DNA of 64,000 bases, from the NCBI RefSeq assembly GCF_029767755.1, contig NZ_JARUQS010000003.1, forward strand, positions 126,446-190,445, given 5' to 3'. The position numbers were made by a program, and so were the translations under genes. The number at the start of each line of letters is the position of its first letter. Within the stretch, counting starts at the first letter, position 1. The DNA is from Thiomicrorhabdus sp. zzn3. GTDB lineage: Bacteria; Pseudomonadota; Gammaproteobacteria; Thiomicrospirales; Thiomicrospiraceae. Of this stretch, positions 47,936 to 58,667 are shown one piece after another. The notes beneath the pieces were generated by a model that saw nothing but the letters and a program-made list of their open reading frames with translations, had not been told where the DNA came from and did not search any database.

Positions 47936-48784
47936 ATGCAACGGGGCCTGAAGAAAACAACCTACATCTCCACTCTCTTGGCCCTATGCACACGCGTCAG
48001 CCAACTGACCGGCCTGGTGATCTTACTTCTCGTGGTTTTAACCAGGCCTGTCCATTCTCAAGAACGGGACTGGATGGATTGGCAAGATCCTGCCTACATT
48101 GAAAAGGCCTTTATGGAAATCGCTTTTAAGAGTGAATACCGTCACGGCGTCTCGACCCTAGGCAAATGGAATCGCTCCACTCCCATTCGTTACCAATTCA
48201 TCTATCAACAGACCGCCCGCAATCCCATGATCGAATCCTTGTTCCAGGCGCATCTGGATCACCTTGTTCAGATCACCTCACAACCGATTGAACGCAACGA
48301 CCAGTATGCCAACCTGAAGATCATTCTGACTCAGGACCGCCTGTATAAAAAAGCGATTAGGGAATTTACCCACAGCCAGGTTGAAAACCTAGAACGAGAC
48401 AGCCACTGCATGGCTTCTTATCAGCGTGCAAAAAACGGAGAAATTCGGCAGGCGGTGGTTATTTTACCGGTCGACCATGTCTTCAGTCGCGGTCTTTTAG
48501 CCTCTTGTGTTGTCGAGGAAACGACACAAATCATGGGACTGCCCAATGACTCGGATTGGGTCACACCCAGCATTGCCAACGACAGCAGTCAACTTGAATT
48601 GTTAAGCGGTTTGGATTACATCTTTCTCAAGATTCTCTATAACCGGGGACTGAAGGCGGGCATGGATATCAAACAAAGCCGAAAGATTATTCAGCAAATC
48701 ATCCACACCCTACAAAAAAACGGTACCATCAAAGCGGCGGAAACACAGGTGAAAACTCACGGCTTATACCGTTTGTTGAATTAA
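47936..48784 (+). CDS. Secreted DUF2927-family protein
   Basis: An N-terminal hydrophobic segment (residues 18-41) acts as a signal or membrane anchor before SQERDW. The rest resembles DUF2927: RYQFIYQ, DSHCMASY, CVVEETTQIMGLPNDS and the ending LLSGLDYIFLKILYNRGLKAGM. The family is suspected to be protease-like, but the function is unknown. Here the helix has EETTQ in place of a metal-binding HExxH. It is 282 aa. It starts six bases after uvrA, so read-through from uvrA is likely. It carries an exact dispersed repeat at 48043. Confidence 0.7.
   Translation: MQRGLKKTTYISTLLALCTRVSQLTGLVILLLVVLTRPVHSQERDWMDWQDPAYIEKAFMEIAFKSEYRHGVSTLGKWNRSTPIRYQFIYQQTARNPMIESLFQAHLDHLVQITSQPIERNDQYANLKIILTQDRLYKKAIREFTHSQVENLERDSHCMASYQRAKNGEIRQAVVILPVDHVFSRGLLASCVVEETTQIMGLPNDSDWVTPSIANDSSQLELLSGLDYIFLKILYNRGLKAGMDIKQSRKIIQQIIHTLQKNGTIKAAETQVKTHGLYRLLN
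48043..48050 (+). repeat. Dispersed CAGGCCTG repeat, copy 19
   Basis: In the signal-peptide region of the DUF2927 gene, read TRPV. It reads TTTTAACCAGGCCTGTCCAT. It is the last copy before a 15.8-kb gap. Confidence 0.83.
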
Positions 48785-48787
48785 TGG

Positions 48788-49510
48788 TTATTCCTTTTCG
48801 GCCAGCTTTTGAATCACATGACCGGCCAGCATCAATCCAAACAGGCCCGGCATATAACTCGCTGTGCCGTTGACGACCCGGCCCCGGGCACCGGCAATCT
48901 CTTCCATCGGCCCTGGAGCCTTAGGCACTTCTGTGGAAAAAACCGTCATGACGCCCTTTGCAATGCGCTGCTTTTTAAGGCGCTGGCGCATATTGCGTGC
49001 TAATGCACAACCGTGTGTTTTAGAGATATCTGCAAGCACGACCTTACTCGGATCGACACGACGTCCGGCTCCCATACTAGATGCAACATTAAACCCCTTC
49101 TGCACCGCTTTTGCGACCAGTGCCACTTTGCAGTTGAGGCTGTCAATGGCATCGACCACATAGTCGTAATCTTCATTGAGAAGCGCATCCATATCATCAG
49201 GATGCGCAAACTCGGTAATCGCGCTCACGACACAGTCCGGATTGATATCTCGAATACGTTGTAGCATCGCATGCGTTTTAAGCTGTCCCTGGGTAGAGTG
49301 AAGGGCAATAATTTGTCGATTCATATTAGAGGGTGAGACAACGTCATGGTCTAGAATGGTTAACCGCCCAACCCCGGCCCGCGCTAAGGCTTCAATCACA
49401 AAGCCACCAACACCACCAACACCCGCCACAAAAACATGCGAGTTCTGAAGATTGCGAATACCTTGCTCGCTAAAAACCAATAAACTACGCTCAAACAGTG
49501 GGGAAAACAA
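48788..49510 (-). CDS. tcdA: tRNA threonylcarbamoyladenosine dehydratase (TcdA/CsdL)
   Basis: TcdA uses ATP to cyclise t6A37 to ct6A37 in ANN-decoding tRNAs. The E1-like fold shows GVGGVGGFVIEALARAGVG, DHDVVSPSNMNRQ, VVDAIDSLNCK and the late CALARNMRQRLKK block. The start is uncertain. TTG 49510 (240 aa) follows GAGGTGTGA and begins one base after the tatD stop. ATG 49555 would add 15 residues and overlap tatD by 44 bases. In either case translation is coupled to tatD. Confidence 0.85.
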   Translation of the reverse strand: MFSPLFERSLLVFSEQGIRNLQNSHVFVAGVGGVGGFVIEALARAGVGRLTILDHDVVSPSNMNRQIIALHSTQGQLKTHAMLQRIRDINPDCVVSAITEFAHPDDMDALLNEDYDYVVDAIDSLNCKVALVAKAVQKGFNVASSMGAGRRVDPSKVVLADISKTHGCALARNMRQRLKKQRIAKGVMTVFSTEVPKAPGPMEEIAGARGRVVNGTASYMPGLFGLMLAGHVIQKLAEKE

Positions 49511-49511
49511 A

Positions 49512-50264
49512 TCACACCTCGCATTCTTCAATAAACTTAAAAACAGAATTGGCATTATTAAACAGGCAACGTTGGGCTTCGGCAACCGTTAATTTCTTAA
49601 GTGATGCGATTCGCTCAATGATCACAACAATATCCTTCAAATGTCCCTTTGAACGGCCAGGCAAGGCGATATTAGGTGCATCTGTTTCACTGACTATGTG
49701 TCTAATATCGAAATGCTCGACCAGAGCATGGTAGCGACGCGCATTCTCTCTGAGCAAAATGCCATTAACGCCAAATTTAAACCCTAAATCCACATATTGC
49801 TGTGCAATATTAACACTCGATCCCAATGAATGAATCACCCCTTGCACATCATACCGCTTTAACAAAGCTATCACTTCATTGTGCGCCTTATAGACATGAA
49901 CAGAGATTGGTAACGCTAATTCATGAGCAAGCTTTAATTGCGCCTCAAATACCTCTAGCTGTAAATCACGACTAGCTTTATGGTTAAGACCAAAGTCCAG
50001 TCCGATCTCGCCTATCGCATGCACTTTGATCTGCGATAACAACGAATATAGGAAATGAAGGTCATCTACTGAGTGATCTGACACAAACCAAGGATGGATG
50101 CCAAGAGCGATACGGATATTAGAATATTTTTCATTGAGTCTAAGGAGTTGCTGCCAGTTGTTTTTATCAGTCCCCATGCTTAGGTAAACACAGTCAGCAC
50201 TCAACGAAGTTTTCAAATCGTTAGGATCGATCTGATCCAAATGACAATGGGTATCAACCAACAT
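49512..50264 (-). CDS. tatD: TatD-family metal-dependent hydrolase
   Basis: TatD enzymes are amidohydrolase-fold nucleases that act in DNA repair and degradation. DTHCHLD (first metal His pair), GEIGLDF (metal Glu), HVYKAHNEV, HSLGSS and SETDAPN (metal Asp) are all present. It is 250 aa. It is first in a tatD-tcdA pair and is separated from the ribosomal cluster by the rplQ terminator. The specific paralogue (TatD, YcfH or YjjV) cannot be assigned. Confidence 0.88.
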   Translation of the reverse strand: MLVDTHCHLDQIDPNDLKTSLSADCVYLSMGTDKNNWQQLLRLNEKYSNIRIALGIHPWFVSDHSVDDLHFLYSLLSQIKVHAIGEIGLDFGLNHKASRDLQLEVFEAQLKLAHELALPISVHVYKAHNEVIALLKRYDVQGVIHSLGSSVNIAQQYVDLGFKFGVNGILLRENARRYHALVEHFDIRHIVSETDAPNIALPGRSKGHLKDIVVIIERIASLKKLTVAEAQRCLFNNANSVFKFIEECEV

Positions 50265-50279
50265 AAATTTTGCCTATAA

Positions 50280-50304
50280 AAAAAGCCGGTAAAACCGGCT
50301 TTTT
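50280..50304. terminator. Intrinsic terminator of the alpha operon
   Basis: An 11-base stem (AAAAAGCCGGT/ACCGGCTTTTT) with a three-base loop lies 19 bases past the rplQ stop. T-tracts occur on both strands. Confidence 0.93.
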
Positions 50305-50323
50305 TAGTAACAGCATATCTGGC

Positions 50324-50710
50324 TTATTCTGCAGCTTCAGTTGCATCCGCTTGAGGACGGTCAACCAATTCTACAATTGCCATTGGTGCATTATCACCAG
50401 GACGGTAACCGCACTTAAGAATACGGATGTACCCACCTGGACGAGTTTGGTAACGAGGACCTAACTCTGAGAATAATTTACCAACAGCCGCCTTATCACC
50501 TAGACGAGCAAAAGCGATACGACGGTTGTGAACACTGTCATTTTTTGCAAGTGTAATCAAAGGCTCTGCAACAGTACGCAGTTCTTTAGCCTTAGCAACC
50601 GTAGTACGAATCACTTCATGCTCAAAAAGTGAAGCAGACATGTTTTTAAACATCGCCTTTCGGTGTGAGCTATTACGATTAAACTTACGACCTGATTTAC
50701 CATGACGCAT
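50324..50710 (-). CDS. rplQ: 50S ribosomal protein L17
   Basis: L17 lies near the peptide exit tunnel. [24 protein letters not shown] is canonical. It is 128 aa with a short acidic tail ADATEAAE. It is last in the alpha operon, 15 bases after rpoA, and is followed by a strong terminator. Confidence 0.98.
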   Translation of the reverse strand: MRHGKSGRKFNRNSSHRKAMFKNMSASLFEHEVIRTTVAKAKELRTVAEPLITLAKNDSVHNRRIAFARLGDKAAVGKLFSELGPRYQTRPGGYIRILKCGYRPGDNAPMAIVELVDRPQADATEAAE

Positions 50711-50725
50711 GATAGCTTCCTTATA

Positions 50726-51712
50726 TTATACAGACTCTTTGCTCACCAAGCTTGCTGGTGGCCAGTTCTCTAATTTAGTACCCAGGCTCAAACCACGTTG
50801 TGCAAGGACATCTTTGATTTCTTGCAATGATTTTTTACCTAAGTTAGGTGTTTTTAACAAATGCGTTTCTGAACGCTGAACTAAATCACCAATGTAGTAA
50901 ATTTGTTCTGCTTTTAAGCAGTTTGCTGAACGAACAGTCAGTTCCAGATCATCTACTGGTTGCAAGAAGATCGGATCAAATTCATTCTCTTCTTCTTGTG
51001 GTGCAGCTACTTCTTTATGCTTAAGATCAACAAATGCATTCAATTGATAGTGAAGGACAGTGGCCGCTTGTTTGATCGCATTTTCTGGATCTAAAGTACC
51101 ATCTGTTACCACATCAATGATCAACTTATCTAAGTCGGTACGTTGCTCAACACGAGCATTTTGCACCTCATAGCTTACCGTGTGCACAGGGCTAAAGCTG
51201 GCATCCAGCTTCAAAACACCAATTTGAGTTGATTCATTCTCAGACTGGATAGCTGGACGGTAGCCAATGCCCGTCTCAACCTTAAGTCTCATATTCAACT
51301 CAGCACCTTCACTCACATGCGCAATAATGTGATCTGGATTTGCAATTTCTACATCATGATCAACTTCAATGTCAGATGCACGAACAACTGCTGGTCCTTT
51401 CTTATTTAAAGTCAATTCAGCGCTGTCTTTTGCGTTCAGTTTTACAGAAACTTCCTTAAGGTTTAGGAGAATTTCTAGAACATCTTCTCTTACACCTTCG
51501 ATTGATGAGTACTCATGAAGTACACCATCAATTTGTGCTTCTACAATTGCAGCACCTGGCATAGAAGATAAAAGAATACGACGTAACGCATTCCCTAGAG
51601 TGTGACCAAATCCACGTTCAAGTGGCTCTAAAGTCACACGGCTATGAAAATCAGATAGTCGTTGAATATCAACTAAACGAGGTGTTAACAGCTGTTCTAA
51701 CATCTCTTGCAT
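50726..51712 (-). CDS. rpoA: RNA polymerase alpha subunit
   Basis: The N-terminal dimerisation domain ([23 protein letters not shown]) and the C-terminal DNA/activator-binding domain ([27 protein letters not shown]) are joined by a flexible acidic linker ([11 protein letters not shown]). It is 328 aa (E. coli 329). It lies between rpsD and rplQ, as in other gammaproteobacteria. Confidence 0.98.
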   Translation of the reverse strand: MQEMLEQLLTPRLVDIQRLSDFHSRVTLEPLERGFGHTLGNALRRILLSSMPGAAIVEAQIDGVLHEYSSIEGVREDVLEILLNLKEVSVKLNAKDSAELTLNKKGPAVVRASDIEVDHDVEIANPDHIIAHVSEGAELNMRLKVETGIGYRPAIQSENESTQIGVLKLDASFSPVHTVSYEVQNARVEQRTDLDKLIIDVVTDGTLDPENAIKQAATVLHYQLNAFVDLKHKEVAAPQEEENEFDPIFLQPVDDLELTVRSANCLKAEQIYYIGDLVQRSETHLLKTPNLGKKSLQEIKDVLAQRGLSLGTKLENWPPASLVSKESV

Positions 51713-51736
51713 TAGAAGTTATCTCCGTTTGATAGA

Positions 51737-52357
51737 TTACTTAGAGTAAAGCTCAACAATTAAGTTTTCAGAAATGTCAGCAGACAAATCAGAACGATCT
51801 GGTGCTGATTTAAACACACCTTCAAACTTCGAGCTATCAACTTCAACCCAACCTACAGTCCCTTGCTGAGCACTTAATTCTAGTGCTGAAGCAATACGAG
51901 ATTGGTTACGAGCCTTTTCTCTAACAGTAATCGTGTCACCGGCAGAAACTTCATACGAAGGAATATTGACAGCTTGGCCATTTACCAAAATAGCCTTGTG
52001 AGAAACCAACTGACGCGCTTCCGCACGAGTAGAAGCAAACCCCATACGATACACAACGTTATCTAGACGGCTTTCGAGAATTTGCAACAAGTTAACACCT
52101 GTTGATCCTTTACGACGGTCAGCTTCTTTGTAGTACAGACGGAACTTCTTCTCTAGAACGCCATACATACGACGTACTTTTTGTTTTTCACGCAACTGTA
52201 ATCCATATTCGGTTACACGTTTGCGACCCGCACCGTGTTGACCTGGCAGTTGATCAATCTTACATTTTGATTCGATGCTACGAACACCGCTTTTCAAAAA
52301 TAGATCAGTACCTTCACGACGGGCAAGTTTACACTTAGGTCCAATATATCTAGCCAT
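51737..52357 (-). CDS. rpsD: 30S ribosomal protein S4
   Basis: This primary 16S rRNA binder and likely translational repressor of its operon is 206 aa, with [23 protein letters not shown] and the S4-fold [24 protein letters not shown]. The zinc-type cysteine set is absent, as in E. coli. It lies 14 bases after rpsK. Confidence 0.98.
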   Translation of the reverse strand: MARYIGPKCKLARREGTDLFLKSGVRSIESKCKIDQLPGQHGAGRKRVTEYGLQLREKQKVRRMYGVLEKKFRLYYKEADRRKGSTGVNLLQILESRLDNVVYRMGFASTRAEARQLVSHKAILVNGQAVNIPSYEVSAGDTITVREKARNQSRIASALELSAQQGTVGWVEVDSSKFEGVFKSAPDRSDLSADISENLIVELYSK

Positions 52358-52371
52358 GTTTACCTCAAATA

Positions 52372-52761
52372 TTAAACGCGACGCTTTTTAGGTGGACGGC
52401 AACCATTGTGTGGAATCGGTGTTACGTCTGAAATCGCCGTAATCTTGAATCCCGCACTATGTAAACCACGAACAGCAGAGTCACGACCAGGTCCTGGACC
52501 TTTAACCATAACTTCCATATTCTTAACACCATAATCGTGAGCCATTTGTCCAGCTCGCTCTGCTGCTACCTGTGCAGCAAATGGGGTACTTTTACGCGAC
52601 CCACGGAAACCACTTCCACCAGAAGTAGCCCAACATAATGTATTACCTTGACGATCAGTGATCGTAACAATGGTATTATTGAAAGTTGCATGAACATGCG
52701 CTACCGCGTCGGTAACAACGTGTTTAACTTTCTTTTTTACACGCGAATTTGCTTTTGCCAT
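52372..52761 (-). CDS. rpsK: 30S ribosomal protein S11
   Basis: A 129-aa platform protein with the conserved end [17 protein letters not shown] and the [12 protein letters not shown] block. It lies between rpsM and rpsD, as expected. Confidence 0.98.
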   Translation of the reverse strand: MAKANSRVKKKVKHVVTDAVAHVHATFNNTIVTITDRQGNTLCWATSGGSGFRGSRKSTPFAAQVAAERAGQMAHDYGVKNMEVMVKGPGPGRDSAVRGLHSAGFKITAISDVTPIPHNGCRPPKKRRV

Positions 52762-52782
52762 ATCTACTCTCGCAATTATGCG

Positions 52783-53139
52783 TTATCTCTTAATTGGTCT
52801 TACTGGACCTTTACGAGTTCGTGCATTAGTTTTTGTGCGCTGTCCACGTAAAGGCAGACTACGACGGTGACGAATTCCACGATAACATCCCATATCCATC
52901 AAACGCTTGATAGACATAGAGACTTCACGTCGTAAATCACCTTCAATTTTATATTTTTGTACTTCAGAACGAATTGCTTCCAACTGATCTTCAGTCAACT
53001 CTCTTACTTTTGTGGTCGGATCAATGTTTGTAGCAGCACAAATTGCTTTTGAAGTCGTTGAACCAACCCCGTAGATTGAAGTCAAACCAATAACAACATG
53101 CTTGTTGACTGGTATGTTTACGCCGGCAATACGAGCCAT
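52783..53139 (-). CDS. rpsM: 30S ribosomal protein S13
   Basis: A 118-aa head protein ([26 protein letters not shown]) with the basic end [15 protein letters not shown]. It is the first gene of the alpha operon here. The 86-base gap before it is too short for rpmJ and contains a hairpin and a -10-like TATAAT. Confidence 0.98.
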   Translation of the reverse strand: MARIAGVNIPVNKHVVIGLTSIYGVGSTTSKAICAATNIDPTTKVRELTEDQLEAIRSEVQKYKIEGDLRREVSMSIKRLMDMGCYRGIRHRRSLPLRGQRTKTNARTRKGPVRPIKR

Positions 53140-53165
53140 TTTGACGCTCCCTTAAATTCCATCTA

Positions 53166-53198
53166 CCGAAAAACCGAGCATTATACTCGTTTTTCCGG
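53166..53198 (-). promoter_or_regulatory. Hairpin and candidate -10 in the secY-rpsM gap
   Basis: Two 13-base arms (53166-53178 and 53186-53198) pair imperfectly around a seven-base loop. The minus-strand loop spells TATAAT (53180-53185). It may be the alpha-operon promoter, an S4-type leader structure, or both. A good -35 is not visible. Confidence 0.4.
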
Positions 53199-53225
53199 TC
53201 AAATACTAGATTAATAACTTTTAAG

Positions 53226-54536
53226 TTATCTTCCTTTAAATTTTGCTTTTTTCATCATGCCTTCATACTGGGTAGATTGCATATGAGCCTGTACCTGTGT
53301 CATAAAATCCATAACCACAATTACAATGATCAACAATGATGTTCCGCCGAAATAGAAAGGAACATTCCAGTAAAGAATTAAAAATTCAGGCAATAAACAA
53401 ACTGCAGTAATATAAATTGCACCAGCAAGCGTTAGACGCCCCATAATGCCATCAATATGACGAGCAGTTTGCGGACCTGGTCGAATACCAGGCAAATATG
53501 CACCAGACTTTCTCAAATTGTCCGCTGTTTCATTTGGATTAAAAACAATCGCAGTATAAAAGAAACAGAAGAAAATGATCGCTAATGCATATAGAAGGAT
53601 GTAAAGAGGCTGACCAGGCGATAGCGTGGTCGCAATATCTTTTAACCATCCCATATTTTCAGCAGTACCAAACCAACCACCTAAAGTCGCTGGAAAAAGA
53701 ATGATACTTGATGCAAAAATTGGAGGTATAACACCTGCCATATTCAGCTTTAACGGTAAGTGACTTTCTTGACCGCCATACAGTTTACGCCCTCGCATTT
53801 TCTGAGCATAGTGAACAGGAATTCTTCTCTGTCCGCGCTCAACAAATACAACGAAAGCAATTACTGCAAATACCAATGCCAAAAGAACGAATACCGTAAT
53901 GGCATGCATAGCACCAGTATTAACCTGCTCGAAGGTACCACCCAAGGCAGAAGGCAATCCAGCAACAATACCTGCAAAAATAATCAGTGAAATACCATTA
54001 CCAATCCCACGCTCAGTAATTTGTTCACCTAACCACATTAGGAAGATGGTTCCACCAACCAGAGTTGTTACAGCCGTGATCTTAAATAGAAGACCAGGGT
54101 CAACAACGACAGCCATACCATTAATGTTTTGTGACTCTAATGCAATAGCCACACCTAATGCCTGGAAAGTAGCTAAAACAACAGTACCCAATCGAGTGTA
54201 TTGGGTAATCTTACGTCGTCCTTGCTCACCTTCTTTTTTGAGCTGTTCCAATTTAGGTGAAACGACCGTTAATAACTGCATAATAATAGATGCAGAAATA
54301 TAAGGCATAATACCTAAAGCAAAGATTGAAAGACGTTCAAGGGCACCACCTGAAAACATGTTAAACATGTCCAGGATTGTCCCTTTTTGCTGTTCAAACA
54401 TTGCTGCCAATGCAATTGGATCAATCGATGGTACAGGAATATGTGTACCTAATCGGTATACAATTAAAGCACCTAAAACAAACAGGATTCTGTTTTTTAG
54501 ATCACTCATGGCGTTGGTTGCAATTGAACTATTCAT
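53226..54536 (-). CDS. secY: Protein translocase subunit SecY
   Basis: SecY is the Sec channel core in the inner membrane. Ten membrane segments, the plug region, [30 protein letters not shown] and the cytoplasmic GIRPG (in [16 protein letters not shown]) are clear. It is 436 aa (E. coli 443). It is the last gene of the spc operon, eight bases after rplO. Confidence 0.98.
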   Translation of the reverse strand: MNSSIATNAMSDLKNRILFVLGALIVYRLGTHIPVPSIDPIALAAMFEQQKGTILDMFNMFSGGALERLSIFALGIMPYISASIIMQLLTVVSPKLEQLKKEGEQGRRKITQYTRLGTVVLATFQALGVAIALESQNINGMAVVVDPGLLFKITAVTTLVGGTIFLMWLGEQITERGIGNGISLIIFAGIVAGLPSALGGTFEQVNTGAMHAITVFVLLALVFAVIAFVVFVERGQRRIPVHYAQKMRGRKLYGGQESHLPLKLNMAGVIPPIFASSIILFPATLGGWFGTAENMGWLKDIATTLSPGQPLYILLYALAIIFFCFFYTAIVFNPNETADNLRKSGAYLPGIRPGPQTARHIDGIMGRLTLAGAIYITAVCLLPEFLILYWNVPFYFGGTSLLIIVIVVMDFMTQVQAHMQSTQYEGMMKKAKFKGR

Positions 54537-54544
54537 AATAAAGT

Positions 54545-54979
54545 TTAATCTTCGATTGAACCACCGGCTGCTTCGATTGCTGCTTTAGCACCTGCAGTTG
54601 CTTTAATTCCTGACAATTTAACAGCTTTGCTAATTTCGCCAGAGTTAACAACCTTAACCGTCTTAATCTTCTCACCGATAACATCTGCTGCCTTCAATGC
54701 AGCGATATCAATTACATCAGCTTCAATTTTTGAAAGCACGTCCAAACGAATTTCAGCGGCATAAGTTGCTTTACGTGAAGTAAAACCAAGTTTAGGCAGT
54801 CTTCTTTGTAGTGGCATTTGACCACCTTCAAATCCAACCTTGTGGAAACCACCTGAGCGAGACTTCTGACCTTTATGACCACGTCCACCCATTTTACCTA
54901 AACCAGAACCTTGACCACGCCCAACACGTTTTCTAGCTGATTTTGCGCCTTCTGCTGGTTTTAGAGTATTTAAATGCAT
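54545..54979 (-). CDS. rplO: 50S ribosomal protein L15
   Basis: 144 aa from ATG 54979 ([20 protein letters not shown]), with [24 protein letters not shown] typical of L15. The start follows the rpmD stop by one base and GAGG by nine. An in-frame codon at 54994 would overlap rpmD. Confidence 0.97.
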   Translation of the reverse strand: MHLNTLKPAEGAKSARKRVGRGQGSGLGKMGGRGHKGQKSRSGGFHKVGFEGGQMPLQRRLPKLGFTSRKATYAAEIRLDVLSKIEADVIDIAALKAADVIGEKIKTVKVVNSGEISKAVKLSGIKATAGAKAAIEAAGGSIED

Positions 54980-54980
54980 T

Positions 54981-55169
54981 TTATGCTTCCTCAACCTTTA
55001 GCAAATAAGATACCTTGTTGATCATCCCGCGATTTTCAGGAGTATCAATTACGGTAACCGTTTGGTGCATCTTTCTCAGACCAAGACCAGATACACATGC
55101 TTTATGTGATGGCAAACGTCCAATCGTACTTTTTACCAACGTCACTTTAACAGTTTTATTATCTGACAT
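54981..55169 (-). CDS. rpmD: 50S ribosomal protein L30
   Basis: A small 62-aa protein from ATG 55169 ([22 protein letters not shown]) with [11 protein letters not shown]. It starts one base after the rpsE stop, and GGTGAG inside rpsE is its ribosome-binding site. The upstream GTG at 55178 is unlikely. Confidence 0.97.
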   Translation of the reverse strand: MSDNKTVKVTLVKSTIGRLPSHKACVSGLGLRKMHQTVTVIDTPENRGMINKVSYLLKVEEA

Positions 55170-55170
55170 C

Positions 55171-55680
55171 TTACTCACCTAAAATTTCTTCAAGTGTCTT
55201 TCCACGCTTAGCAGCGATTTGCTCAGGGCTACGCATATTAGTCAAAGCTTCAACTGTAGCACGAACAACGTTTACCGGACGCGTAGTACCAACACACTTA
55301 GAAAGTACGTTTTTAACACCTGCTGCTTCAAGCACTGCACGCATTGCACCACCGGCGATTACACCAGTACCTTCAGAAGCTGGCAACATAACAATGTTTG
55401 CTGCACCTTGTTTAAAGTTTACAGGGTACTGAAGCGTTCCTTCATTAAGAGGAACGTCCTTCATATTACGACGTGCTTTTTCCATCGCTTTTTTGATCGC
55501 AACCGGCACTTCACTGGCTTTACCACTTCCGTAACCAACGCGTCCTTCACCATCACCAACAACCGCTAATGCTGAAAAACCAAATACACGACCACCTTTA
55601 ACAACTTTAGCAACACGGCGAACGGAGACTAGCTTTTCAACTAGACCATCTTGTCCTTCTTGTAATTCTCGTGAAGACAT
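55171..55680 (-). CDS. rpsE: 30S ribosomal protein S5
   Basis: A 169-aa protein with the N-terminal double-stranded-RNA-binding-like domain ([22 protein letters not shown]) and the C-terminal [15 protein letters not shown]. It acts in decoding fidelity. It lies 14 bases after rplR. Confidence 0.98.
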   Translation of the reverse strand: MSSRELQEGQDGLVEKLVSVRRVAKVVKGGRVFGFSALAVVGDGEGRVGYGSGKASEVPVAIKKAMEKARRNMKDVPLNEGTLQYPVNFKQGAANIVMLPASEGTGVIAGGAMRAVLEAAGVKNVLSKCVGTTRPVNVVRATVEALTNMRSPEQIAAKRGKTLEEILGE

Positions 55681-55694
55681 AATTAATCCTTCTA

Positions 55695-56048
55695 TTAAAA
55701 TTCAAGACCGTTTTCACGGGCTGAGTCAGCTAATTGTTGTACGCGTCCATGATATTTAAAACCAGAACGATCGAATGCGACCTTAGTCACACCTGCAGCT
55801 TTTGCTTTTTCAGCAATAACTTTACCAACAATCTTGGCAGCATCTTTGTTACCACTGTTGCTGATTTCTTTTTTAATGTCCGCTTGTACTGTAGAGCTCG
55901 AAGCAATAACGTCTGCACCATTTGCTGAAATCAACTGTGCATAAATATGTTGTGAAGTACGGTGAATACAAAGTCTTGGTACACCCAACTCTTTAATTTT
56001 AGCTCTTGATTTCTTCGCTCTACGAAGACGGGCTGTTTTCTTATCCAT
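55695..56048 (-). CDS. rplR: 50S ribosomal protein L18
   Basis: A 117-aa 5S rRNA binder. [31 protein letters not shown] is canonical, as is the C-terminal [17 protein letters not shown]. Confidence 0.98.
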   Translation of the reverse strand: MDKKTARLRRAKKSRAKIKELGVPRLCIHRTSQHIYAQLISANGADVIASSSTVQADIKKEISNSGNKDAAKIVGKVIAEKAKAAGVTKVAFDRSGFKYHGRVQQLADSARENGLEF

Positions 56049-56062
56049 ACCTTATCCCAGCC

Positions 56063-56596
56063 TTATTTCTTCTTAGCTTCTTTACGCAGAATACGTTCAT
56101 CAGCGTACTTAACACCTTTACCTTTATAAGGTTCTGGTGGACGGTAACCACGAATATCTGCAGCAACTTGTCCTACTAATTGTTTATCAGCACCCTTAAC
56201 CACAATCTCAGTCTGGCTAGGTGTTTCAATCGTAATTCCTTCAGGAACCGGATGTTCAACAGGGTGTGAAAAACCAAGTGTTAGGTTCAAAACTTTACCT
56301 TGTGCTTGGGCACGATAACCGACACCAACTAACTGAAGCTTCTTTTCGAAACCATCAGTAACACCGGTTACCATGTTATTTACCAATGCACGCGCAGTAC
56401 CAGCTTGAGCCCAACCATTTGCAGCACCTTCAACAGGTGCAAATGTTACAGTTCCATCTGCCTGTGTAATTTCTACTGCTGGATTAATTTCTTTTGTTAA
56501 GGTCGCTTTAGAACCTTTTACAGTAACCGCATTACCATTTAGCGTTACTTCAACACCAGCAGGAACAACAACAGGAGCCTTTGCAATTCTAGACAT
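56063..56596 (-). CDS. rplF: 50S ribosomal protein L6
   Basis: A 177-aa protein with two homologous alpha/beta domains, the signature [21 protein letters not shown] and the C-terminal [16 protein letters not shown]. It binds near the factor-binding site. Confidence 0.98.
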   Translation of the reverse strand: MSRIAKAPVVVPAGVEVTLNGNAVTVKGSKATLTKEINPAVEITQADGTVTFAPVEGAANGWAQAGTARALVNNMVTGVTDGFEKKLQLVGVGYRAQAQGKVLNLTLGFSHPVEHPVPEGITIETPSQTEIVVKGADKQLVGQVAADIRGYRPPEPYKGKGVKYADERILRKEAKKK

Positions 56597-56605
56597 AATC
56601 GTTCC

Positions 56606-57001
56606 TTATGCTACGTAGCAAATGACTTCACCGCCGATTCCAGCTTTACGCGCTTCACGGTCAGTCATAATACCTTTAGATGTTGAAATTAAAGCGATCC
56701 CAAGACCACCAATTACTTCAGGTAAATCATCTTTGTTTTTGTAAACACGAAGTCCTGGTCGACTTACACGCTTGATCATCTCAATAACAGGCTTTCCTTC
56801 GAAATACTTCAAGTCAACAGAAAGCTCTGACTTACCTTCATTTTCTTTTACACTGAATGTTGAGATATAACCTTCATCAGACAAAACTTTAGCAATTGCC
56901 TGTTTTACCTTTGATGATGGCATTACGACATTCGCATGACCAGCCATTTGACCATTACGAATACGAGTTAACATATCAGCTATTGGATCAGACATACTCA
57001 T
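56606..57001 (-). CDS. rpsH: 30S ribosomal protein S8
   Basis: 131 aa from ATG 57001 ([18 protein letters not shown]), chosen for AAGGA nine bases upstream. An ATG at 56995 is the alternative. [20 protein letters not shown] is the S8 signature. In E. coli S8 represses the spc operon. Confidence 0.97.
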   Translation of the reverse strand: MSMSDPIADMLTRIRNGQMAGHANVVMPSSKVKQAIAKVLSDEGYISTFSVKENEGKSELSVDLKYFEGKPVIEMIKRVSRPGLRVYKNKDDLPEVIGGLGIALISTSKGIMTDREARKAGIGGEVICYVA

Positions 57002-57013
57002 AGATAACAATCC

Positions 57014-57319
57014 TTACCAACTGGCTTTTCTTAAACCAGGAACGTCACCTTGCATAGCTAACTTACGTAGCATATTACGTGACAAACCAAACTTTCTATA
57101 TACGCCGTGAGGACGACCCGTCAAACGACAACGATTTTGCTGACGAACTGGAGAAGCATTTCTTGGCAGTTTATTCAACTTTTCCATTGCTTCCATACGC
57201 TCTTCAAAACTTAAAGACATATCAACAGATGCCTTTTTAAGAGCCGCACGCTTCTCAGCATATTTTGCAACTGCTTTTGCGCGTTTCTTTTCTCTTTCGA
57301 TCATTGATTGCTTAGCCAC
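57014..57319 (-). CDS. rpsN: 30S ribosomal protein S14 (zinc-free form)
   Basis: A 101-aa long form with [13 protein letters not shown] and the end [26 protein letters not shown]. It lacks the CxxC pairs of the short zinc form. Confidence 0.97.
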   Translation of the reverse strand: MAKQSMIEREKKRAKAVAKYAEKRAALKKASVDMSLSFEERMEAMEKLNKLPRNASPVRQQNRCRLTGRPHGVYRKFGLSRNMLRKLAMQGDVPGLRKASW

Positions 57320-57330
57320 AAGAAAAACCT

Positions 57331-57870
57331 CTATTTCTTAAATGGAAAGTTAAAGGCTTCTAGAAGAGCTTTAGCTTCTTCATTAGAACCGGCAGTGGTT
57401 GCGAAGTTAATATCCATACCGCGGATCTTATCAACCTTCTCAAATTCAATTTCTGGGAAGATAATCTGCTCTTTTAGACCCAGATTATAGTTTCCGCGTC
57501 CATCGAAAGCATTTGGATTAACACCACGGAAGTCACGTACACGTGGCAACGCAATATTGATCAAACGATCCAGAAATTCATACATTTTCTCGCCACGTAA
57601 CGTCACCTTACAACCAACAGGGTAGCCTTCACGCACCTTGAAGCTTGCAACAGACTTACGTGCCATTGTTTTAACTACTTTCTGACCTGCAATTTTTTCA
57701 AGGTCAGCTACAGCATTGTCTAAAACCTTCTTGTCAGCGATCGCATCACCAACACCCATATTGATCGTAATTTTTGTCAATTTAGGTGCTTGCATCGGAG
57801 TCTTGTATCCGAACTTTTCAGTCAGCTGAGCAACAATTTGGTCTTTATAGATTTTTTGTAATCTAGCCAT
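57331..57870 (-). CDS. rplE: 50S ribosomal protein L5
   Basis: A 179-aa 5S rRNA binder contacting the P-site t[27 protein letters not shown] residues ([18 protein letters not shown]) and [16 protein letters not shown] are diagnostic. Confidence 0.98.
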   Translation of the reverse strand: MARLQKIYKDQIVAQLTEKFGYKTPMQAPKLTKITINMGVGDAIADKKVLDNAVADLEKIAGQKVVKTMARKSVASFKVREGYPVGCKVTLRGEKMYEFLDRLINIALPRVRDFRGVNPNAFDGRGNYNLGLKEQIIFPEIEFEKVDKIRGMDINFATTAGSNEEAKALLEAFNFPFKK

Positions 57871-57884
57871 TCTTCTAACCTATC

Positions 57885-58199
57885 TTAAGCTTCAACCGCT
57901 TTACCGGTAGATTTGAAAAAGCGGACTTTTGCATCACCCTCAACACGGAAGCCAACTTTATCAGCCTTGTTAGTTTCAGGGTTTAGCAATGCCACATTAG
58001 AAGCGTCGATTGGCATTTCCTTAGAAACAATACCACCTTGCGCACCAGTCATTGGGTTTGCTTTAGTGTGCTTCTTAACCAAATTGATTCCATCCACAAT
58101 AACCTTTCCATTTGAAAGTACTTCTGAGATAGAACCGCGCTTTCCTTTATCTTTGCCGGTGATTACGATGACTTCATCACCTTTTTTTAATCGATTCAT
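57885..58199 (-). CDS. rplX: 50S ribosomal protein L24
   Basis: 104 aa from ATG 58199 ([22 protein letters not shown], a KOW motif). AGGAA lies six bases upstream. The adjacent GTG 58202 is in frame but less likely. L24 initiates 50S assembly. Confidence 0.97.
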   Translation of the reverse strand: MNRLKKGDEVIVITGKDKGKRGSISEVLSNGKVIVDGINLVKKHTKANPMTGAQGGIVSKEMPIDASNVALLNPETNKADKVGFRVEGDAKVRFFKSTGKAVEA

Positions 58200-58209
58200 C
58201 ACTTATTCC

Positions 58210-58578
58210 TTATAAAACTTCAGGAGCTAATGAAACAATCTTCATAAACTTTTCATTACGAAGTTCACGTGTTACCGGCCCAAAAATACGAGTCCCAATT
58301 GGCTCTAATTTTGCATTAAGAATAACAGCAGCATTACCGTCAAACTTAATCAAGGAACCGTCAGCACGACGAACACCTTTCGCTGTTCTAACTACAACAG
58401 CGTTATACACATCACCTTTCTTGACCTTACCACGTGGTGCAGCTTCTTTTACACTCACTTTGATCACGTCACCAACATTTGCATAGCGACGCTTTGATCC
58501 GCCAAGCACCTTAATGCACTGGACACTACGTGCTCCACTGTTATCAGCAACATCAAGCACTGTTTGCATCTGAATCAT
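58210..58578 (-). CDS. rplN: 50S ribosomal protein L14
   Basis: 122 aa. [28 protein letters not shown] is canonical. It is the first gene of the spc operon, separated from rpsQ by 137 bases that contain a strong hairpin. Confidence 0.98.
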   Translation of the reverse strand: MIQMQTVLDVADNSGARSVQCIKVLGGSKRRYANVGDVIKVSVKEAAPRGKVKKGDVYNAVVVRTAKGVRRADGSLIKFDGNAAVILNAKLEPIGTRIFGPVTRELRNEKFMKIVSLAPEVL

Positions 58579-58620
58579 GGTGGTACTCCATCCATAAAAT
58601 AAAATTTGTTACAGCACAAA

Positions 58621-58667
58621 AACCGCTATAGTGATCAGTTCCATTTGGCTTAATCACTATAACGGTT
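58621..58667 (-). terminator. 15-bp hairpin at the S10/spc operon junction
   Basis: Arms 58621-58635 and 58653-58667 pair over 15 bases around a 17-base loop. In the minus-strand RNA the single mismatch becomes a G-U wobble. The stem ends in CGGTTTTTG, a short T-tract. It may end S10 transcripts partially or mark a processing site. Confidence 0.65.

Noticed and set aside
48001..48020. CCGGCCTGGT as another repeat copy
   Set aside because: It lacks the AGGCCT centre. Near-matches such as those at 18261, 37637 and 39671 were likewise not counted.
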